Positions 5,862 to 9,518 of a DNA stretch of 9,518 bases are shown here, piece after piece (position 1 is the stretch's first letter; each line of letters begins with the position of its first letter). The stretch is from contig JAFROA010000117.1 of the NCBI GenBank assembly GCA_017429885.1, positions 1 to 9,518 on the forward strand, written 5' to 3'. The stretch is from Bacteroidales bacterium (GTDB lineage: Bacteria > Bacteroidota > Bacteroidia > Bacteroidales > UBA932). The notes below the pieces were generated by a model. The model was not told the origin of the DNA. It saw nothing but the letters and a program-made list of their open reading frames with translations, and did not search any database. The position numbers and the translations under genes were made by a program.

Positions 5862-7469
5862 TTATTTTCTTGAGAAGTATTCTTTGACCACGGAGACGGA
5901 GAGTTTGGGGCGACGCTGGAGGTCAAAGATTCCAGCTGTTGAAAACCCTAAATTGATCTTGCCGCTCTGCAGGACACTGGTGCGGGAATAAGTGCGGTTA
6001 TCGTTCATTTGCCAGATGGCGTATCCAATCACATCGGGGTTGGCCCAAAGAGTCTCGAAAATATCCTCAAGATACTCAGCTTGCATTTCCTCGGAAGAGA
6101 CGTTAGCGGCGGGATCATGCATCCCGTATACGGCTGTCATGCCAGACTCGGAGACCATTATAGGCTTGTCAGGGTAGCGCTGACGGAATGAGCTGACGAT
6201 TTTGGTGAATGTGCTCTCCACCTTCTTCTTAAGGTCAGCCGGTTCGCCCGGAACCATAGGAATCGTGCCCGGATAAGTATTGAAAGCGATAAGGTCCGTG
6301 TTCTCGTTGCACAGGTCGCTTTCCCAACTGTTGCACGCGAAGGTGACGAGACGGCCGCTGTTCTCATCCCTGATAGTTTGTATCAGCTCATCGACAAGGG
6401 ACTTGCACTCGGGTTTGTTGCTGGCGCACTCATTCAAGAAACCATAAATGATAACACTAGGATGGTTGAAGCTGTTCCGGACCATATCCCTGGTCTGTTT
6501 AATCTGCTGTGCCCGGAAATCAGGATCGGTAAGTTCCTCTCCAGCATGGGGATTGTTGTTGTAGGTCTGACCATTCCCCCAGCCCAGGGACTCCTCCCAT
6601 ACCAATACTCCCATCTCGTCACACAACTCCAAGAAGCGGTCCGCCTGCTGGTAGTGAGCCCCACGTATGAAATTACCTCCGAGGACCTTCAGGTTCTGCA
6701 AATCCATCACCCACATCGTTTCAGGGACCGAGGCACCGAAAAGGGGGCTCTGGTCGTGTCGATTCACGCCTTTGAGGAATAACTCCTTGCCGTTCAGATA
6801 AAGTTTCCTGTTTCTCGCCTCAATCTGCCGGATCCCGAAACGCACCTGACGACCGTCAATCTCCATGGTTGTCAGATTAGGTTCCTCTGGACTCCAAAGC
6901 TTGAAATCCGGCACGTTCACAGTGTATTTTCTCACCCCTTCAATCTCGACTTCAACCTTTCCTGTCCGGTAATCCAGCGTACGGACGAAGATTTTCGGCT
7001 GCTTCTCCACGATCCTGACGCCTCGGTAGAACCCACCGAAAAAGTAGAAATCATAATACGGCAATGCCAATTTATTTGTCTGCCAGTCGAAGCGGTTGTC
7101 CAATGCGGCGAAGAGTTCGTGTTCCCCTTTTGAAAGCTTCCCGAGAGGAATCTCTAATTTTGAATATGGATACGGGAATGTCCCAAGATCCTTTCCATCG
7201 AGTGCGAAATTAGCCCGAAGACCCATCCCTTCAACCTCAAGGACAGCATCCTTGATAGTCTCGTCCACACGGAAAGTCTTGCGATACAGGGCCGTACCCC
7301 GTTTCAGGTAGTACCTGGGCATCATATCCCAGCATCCAGGGACGCTCATCACATCGTCCGCGATGAATTCCAGGTCACGGACTTCTTCGATGGATTTATT
7401 CTCTTCAAAACGGAACTGCCAACTGCCCGAAAGGGTGATGGCGGTGAGGAATATGGCTAAAAGATGCAT
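5862..7469 (-). CDS. Glycoside hydrolase family 2 (beta-galactosidase/beta-glucuronidase-like), compact
   Basis: A 535-residue GH2 retaining beta-glycosidase. Domains in order: a short hydrophobic N-terminus (1-13) acting as a minimal signal; the sugar-binding beta-sandwich (about 13-155) with MSVPGCWD, GTALYRKTF and GGFYRGVRI; an Ig-like domain at about 158-215 ending in FKLWSPEEPNL and VRFGIR; and a TIM barrel from 220. The catalytic acid/base is Glu347 in FLNEC and the nucleophile Glu441 in MVSESG, 94 residues apart as in the family. The barrel ends IWQMNDNRTY and GIFDLQRRPK. Beta-glucuronidases have an N-x-K motif just before GIF to bind the acid group; here it is Ser510-x-Ala512, so a neutral sugar substrate is more likely. 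The Ig-like domain is about 57 residues, roughly half the usual size. The frame stays open upstream to 7574, but the ATG at 7469 is the one directly before the hydrophobic segment. The gene may be periplasmic. Confidence 0.9.
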   Translation of the reverse strand: MHLLAIFLTAITLSGSWQFRFEENKSIEEVRDLEFIADDVMSVPGCWDMMPRYYLKRGTALYRKTFRVDETIKDAVLEVEGMGLRANFALDGKDLGTFPYPYSKLEIPLGKLSKGEHELFAALDNRFDWQTNKLALPYYDFYFFGGFYRGVRIVEKQPKIFVRTLDYRTGKVEVEIEGVRKYTVNVPDFKLWSPEEPNLTTMEIDGRQVRFGIRQIEARNRKLYLNGKELFLKGVNRHDQSPLFGASVPETMWVMDLQNLKVLGGNFIRGAHYQQADRFLELCDEMGVLVWEESLGWGNGQTYNNNPHAGEELTDPDFRAQQIKQTRDMVRNSFNHPSVIIYGFLNECASNKPECKSLVDELIQTIRDENSGRLVTFACNSWESDLCNENTDLIAFNTYPGTIPMVPGEPADLKKKVESTFTKIVSSFRQRYPDKPIMVSESGMTAVYGMHDPAANVSSEEMQAEYLEDIFETLWANPDVIGYAIWQMNDNRTYSRTSVLQSGKINLGFSTAGIFDLQRRPKLSVSVVKEYFSRK

Positions 7470-7530
7470 GTTGGTTGTCGCATTGTCATTTATAGGAAAT
7501 TCCCATGAGTTACAAAAGAAATCCGTATCC

Positions 7531-7644
7531 CTATCCACTAGCCTCGGAGTCGCTGACCAGCAACACATTGACACTCTTGCGTTCTACGCCGTTGAAGACA
7601 CCCTCCGCCTCAAAATATCTCTCATAAACATTAATTGTCGCCAT
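7531..7644 (-). pseudogene. 37-codon ORF, probably the 5' stump of a small conserved Bacteroidota gene
   Basis: An ATG at 7644 opens a frame MATINVYERYFEAEGVFNGV, followed by ERKSVNVLLVSDSEASG and a TAG stop at 7531-7533. It has well-formed amino acid composition and reads like the first third of a roughly 110-120-residue Bacteroidota hypothetical protein, as I recall that family; I cannot search to confirm. The stop falls in a GGATA-rich stretch (GGATAGGGATACGGAT, 7521-7536). Beyond it another frame reads GIRISFVTHGNFL and then stops, as if a small insertion had shifted the frame. The GH2 start is 61 bases further on. It may be a decayed gene, or a short leader peptide of the GH2 transcript. 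Confidence 0.4.
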
Positions 7645-7724
7645 AATACCGCTTATTGATCCATAACAAAAGTAATCAAAATTATTAAATGATTATCTTT
7701 GTATTAGCTAACTCTCAAACGCTT
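7645..7724. promoter_or_regulatory. A+T-rich divergent promoter region
   Basis: This 80-base gap separates the leftward stump ORF and GH2 gene from the rightward serine hydrolase. On the + strand TATCTTTG (7694-7701) fits TAnnTTTG and lies 23 bases before the ATG at 7725. On the minus strand TACTTTTG (7667-7674) and TAATTTTG (7677-7684) both fit and point to the leftward genes. None has a clear -33 TTTG at 19-21 bases, so each is a half-supported promoter. No palindromic operator is evident. Confidence 0.45.
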
Positions 7725-8774
7725 ATGAGACGAATTGTCATCACAGGAGTCATAACCGCCATCATGGCGTCTTTGGCTCTATCCGGCTGTTCACATGCCG
7801 ACGGGTCGCTCCAAAGAGGAAAGGCTTCCAAAGAATTGGATAAAGCCATGAGCGAATACTATCAGGTCATTGCCGACTGCTCCGAGGAAATCCACAGCAT
7901 CATGGTGGTACAGCATGGCAAAGTGCTGGCGGAGAAGTTCTTCTCTCCAGACACCGCACATGTGCTTCACTCTGTCAGCAAGACATTCACCTCAACCGCC
8001 GTGGGTTTCGCCATCTCTGAAGGACTCCTTTCGCTGGACGACAAGATCGTGGACATTTTCCCAGAGAGCGTTCCGGAAAACCCCTCAGAGAACCTGAAGA
8101 AGGTCACGATACGGAACCTGTTGACTATGAACTCGGGACATGCCACAGACCCGACCAGATCCGTCAGTAACGGTGACGGCGATTGGGTGAAGGGGTTTAT
8201 GGAATGGCCTATCGAATATGAGCCTGGCACCTGTTACTGCTACAACAGCCTCGGCACATACGTCCTATCGGCGGCAGTCCAAAAGGTGAGCGGCCAAAAG
8301 ATAGTCGACTATCTTGACACCCGCCTTTGGCAGCCTCTTGGCATAGAGAAGCCCAAATGGTTGGAGAGTCCAGCCGGTATAAACACCGGAGGCTGGGGAC
8401 TATATCTCCACACAGAGAGCCTCGCCAAGATGGGACTATGCCTACTGAACGGAGGAAAGTACAAAGGGAAACAAGTTATCCCGGCCAAATGGGTGGCTGA
8501 GATGTCCGCCAAGCAAGTGCCTTGTGTCCCATCCGGAACAAACGAGGTGAAAATGCGGGAGAACCCCCAGGATCCCTCCACGAGCGACTGGCTCCAGGGA
8601 TACGGTTACCAGATGTGGCGTTGCCGTCACAACGCCTTCAGGGCAGATGGCGCCTATGGGCAATACATAATCGTGATTCCCGAGAAGGATGCGGTAGTCG
8701 CTGTCACAGCCCATGTCGGCGATATGCAAGCTGAGATCAACCACATCTGGGACAGCATCCTTCCCGCTTTATAA
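7725..8774 (+). CDS. Serine hydrolase lipoprotein, beta-lactamase/class C (PBP-like) fold
   Basis: A 349-residue protein with a lipoprotein signal (MRRIVITGVITAIMASLALSGC, Cys22). The active site shows the SxxK motif Ser83-Val-Ser-Lys86 in LHSVSKTFTS. The second motif is Tyr173-Asn-Ser175 in YCYNSLGTYVLS, matching the YNS variant found in many Bacteroidota esterase/peptidase members rather than the Y-A-N of AmpC. A late GAYGQYIIVIPEKD segment takes the place of the KTG/HTG box. Members cleave ester or amide bonds, for example of D-amino acid peptides, acyl sugars or beta-lactams; nothing here selects one. Translation is taken from 7725: an earlier ATG at 7689 in frame would add 12 residues and would overlap the -7 element, and 7725 gives the standard signal. 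The next gene begins 10 bases after the stop, so the two are probably one operon. A glycan-deacylating role is possible given the glycosidase neighbours, but this is inference. Confidence 0.88.
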   Translation: MRRIVITGVITAIMASLALSGCSHADGSLQRGKASKELDKAMSEYYQVIADCSEEIHSIMVVQHGKVLAEKFFSPDTAHVLHSVSKTFTSTAVGFAISEGLLSLDDKIVDIFPESVPENPSENLKKVTIRNLLTMNSGHATDPTRSVSNGDGDWVKGFMEWPIEYEPGTCYCYNSLGTYVLSAAVQKVSGQKIVDYLDTRLWQPLGIEKPKWLESPAGINTGGWGLYLHTESLAKMGLCLLNGGKYKGKQVIPAKWVAEMSAKQVPCVPSGTNEVKMRENPQDPSTSDWLQGYGYQMWRCRHNAFRADGAYGQYIIVIPEKDAVVAVTAHVGDMQAEINHIWDSILPAL

Positions 8775-8784
8775 TATACTGAAT

Positions 8785-9312
8785 ATGAAGAGATTCCATC
8801 TAACCAAAGTGGTACCGCCCTTATGCTTTGCCATTTTGGCGATGTCAATTATTGTCTCTTGTCACAAAGAAAAGATCTCTGAGGTTGAAGGAATCTTACA
8901 AAGGCAGGAAGTACGCTTCAGTGAGCCACCGAAGCGTATTCCCTCCCCATGTTCCGTGGATGCCCCTTTGATGGGCAACGGCTTCACTGGAGTCGCGTTG
9001 TCCGGCCCTCCGGAGGCCTTGGTGTTCCACTTGGCCCGCAATGACTTCTGGAGATTAAGGTCTGCTCATGACGAGACCTGGCCTCTTGTCCTAGGCCTTG
9101 TCAAGTTGATGGTTCCAAAACTTGAAGGAGCTTCATATCAAATTGACCAAAGCCTATACGACGCCATCCACGAGGGAACCATCGGCACGATGAATCCGAT
9201 CCTGTCGCTCGGACTTGCGAGGATGGTTATGGATATCGCCTTGGATATGAGTGAGTTCCCAAGGAGACACAATCCGGATCAACACTATTCCGAACGGGTC
9301 TTACCGCTTTGA
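8785..9312 (+). pseudogene. Lipoprotein glycosidase remnant (GH65/GH95-like N-terminal domain), internally deleted
   Basis: A 175-residue open frame with a lipoprotein signal (Cys26 in IIVSC). It is followed by a segment resembling the N-terminal beta-sandwich of GH65/GH95-type (clan GH-L) enzymes: PLMGNGFTGVALSGPPEALV (61-80), then LARNDFWRL, then VKLMVPKLEGASYQIDQSLY up to about residue 132. The sequence then jumps to NPILSLGLARMVMDIALDMSE, which looks like a helix pair from the (alpha/alpha)6 catalytic barrel. The expected several hundred residues of linker and barrel core are missing. The remaining frame runs to a stop at 9312, 28 bases into the opposite-strand gene. No nonsense codon is seen inside the frame, so the loss looks like one in-frame deletion, with junction near 9181. 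The family assignment is from memory of motifs and is moderate. It follows the serine hydrolase by 10 bases. Confidence 0.6.
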
Positions 9313-9518
9313 GCCGGAGAACTGATCTTATACACTATGAACCGTGTCCCCTCTGAACTGTTCCGGAAACGGAACGGATCCAAACGGGTCACCGAGCGCC
9401 CCTGGGGAACATCTATATTCTTGAATGTCTTGCGCTCCAGCACCTTGCCCCTTTCGTTCTGGAGTTCCACAGTCAGATTGACCCTGCAAGCGGAATCCAT
9501 ATTGAATATGACAGGCTC
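9285..9518 (-). CDS. C-terminal end of a leftward gene, beta-sandwich tail of a probable glycosidase
   Basis: The last 77 codons of a protein, with the frame open through the right edge; the stop TAG is at 9285-9287. It reads EPVIFNMDSACRVNLTVELQ, with later NERGKVLERKTFKNIDVPQG and the ending RFIVYKISSPAQSGKTRSE. The alternation of hydrophobic and polar residues, and the turn GRSVTRLDPFRFRN, is typical of an Ig-like or jelly-roll accessory domain. Such domains often end GH2-type and other carbohydrate-active enzymes of Bacteroidota. The last 28 bases overlap the tail of the convergent remnant, on opposite strands. The catalytic part lies outside the window, so the family is not assigned. Confidence 0.55.
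   Translation of the reverse strand, partial: EPVIFNMDSACRVNLTVELQNERGKVLERKTFKNIDVPQGRSVTRLDPFRFRNSSEGTRFIVYKISSPAQSGKTRSE

Noticed and set aside
6378..6782. 134-residue + strand frame inside the GH2 gene
   Set aside because: Antisense to the TIM-barrel coding region that holds the acid/base Glu347; composition is a shadow.
7470..7574. 35-residue N-terminal extension of the GH2 enzyme
   Set aside because: It contains no signal-like segment and overlaps the stump ORF; the first in-frame ATG before the hydrophobic segment is at 7469.
9003..9020. Palindrome around CTCCGGAG
   Set aside because: Lies inside conserved coding sequence (SGPPEA) and is not followed by a T-run; ordinary codon effect.
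1..9518. Search by eye for CRISPR repeats, transposase or integrase genes and long direct repeats
   Set aside because: None seen; no regularly spaced repeats and no DDE or tyrosine recombinase frame.

Overview
The window reads as chromosome of an uncultured-type Bacteroidota, most likely of the order Bacteroidales. The evidence is the repeated TAnnTTTG promoter element, the weak or absent Shine-Dalgarno sequences, lipoprotein-rich glycan genes, and an ECF sigma operon carrying a VPEGYF-type membrane protein. The genus cannot be fixed from this sequence. I see no insertion sequence, integrase, CRISPR array or phage gene.

Left part (1-2320): the 5' portion of lepA (elongation factor 4) runs leftward off the window. 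It diverges from a three-gene rightward operon: an ECF sigma factor, a small single-pass membrane protein in the anti-sigma position, and a secreted helical protein resembling Spy/CpxP-type periplasmic sensors. A clear rho-independent terminator closes this operon. The two divergent promoters overlap in the 58-bp gap.

Middle (2321-5860): a lipoprotein of the Gfo/Idh/MocA fold, GH109-like, is followed after 9 bp by a YfcC-family membrane transporter. The pair probably acts in capture and processing of an amino-sugar-containing or related substrate. Convergent to it is a LolD-type ABC ATPase gene, then a tRNA-Pro(UGG) gene on the + strand with its own consensus promoter.

Right part (5862-9518): a leftward GH2 beta-glycosidase gene ends one base from the tRNA. 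Upstream of it lies a 37-codon ORF that looks like the stump of a longer gene. An A+T-rich divergent promoter region separates these from a rightward pair: a lipoprotein serine hydrolase of the beta-lactamase/class C fold, and a lipoprotein glycosidase remnant that seems to have lost most of its interior in frame. The window ends in the C-terminal end of another leftward gene that overlaps this remnant tail-to-tail.

Taken together, this is housekeeping plus polysaccharide/glycoconjugate-degradation accessory genes, with signs of gene decay in the right third. I did not find a convincing new defence or mobile system. The most unusual items are the internally deleted glycosidase, the compact GH2 enzyme, and the stump ORF ahead of it.
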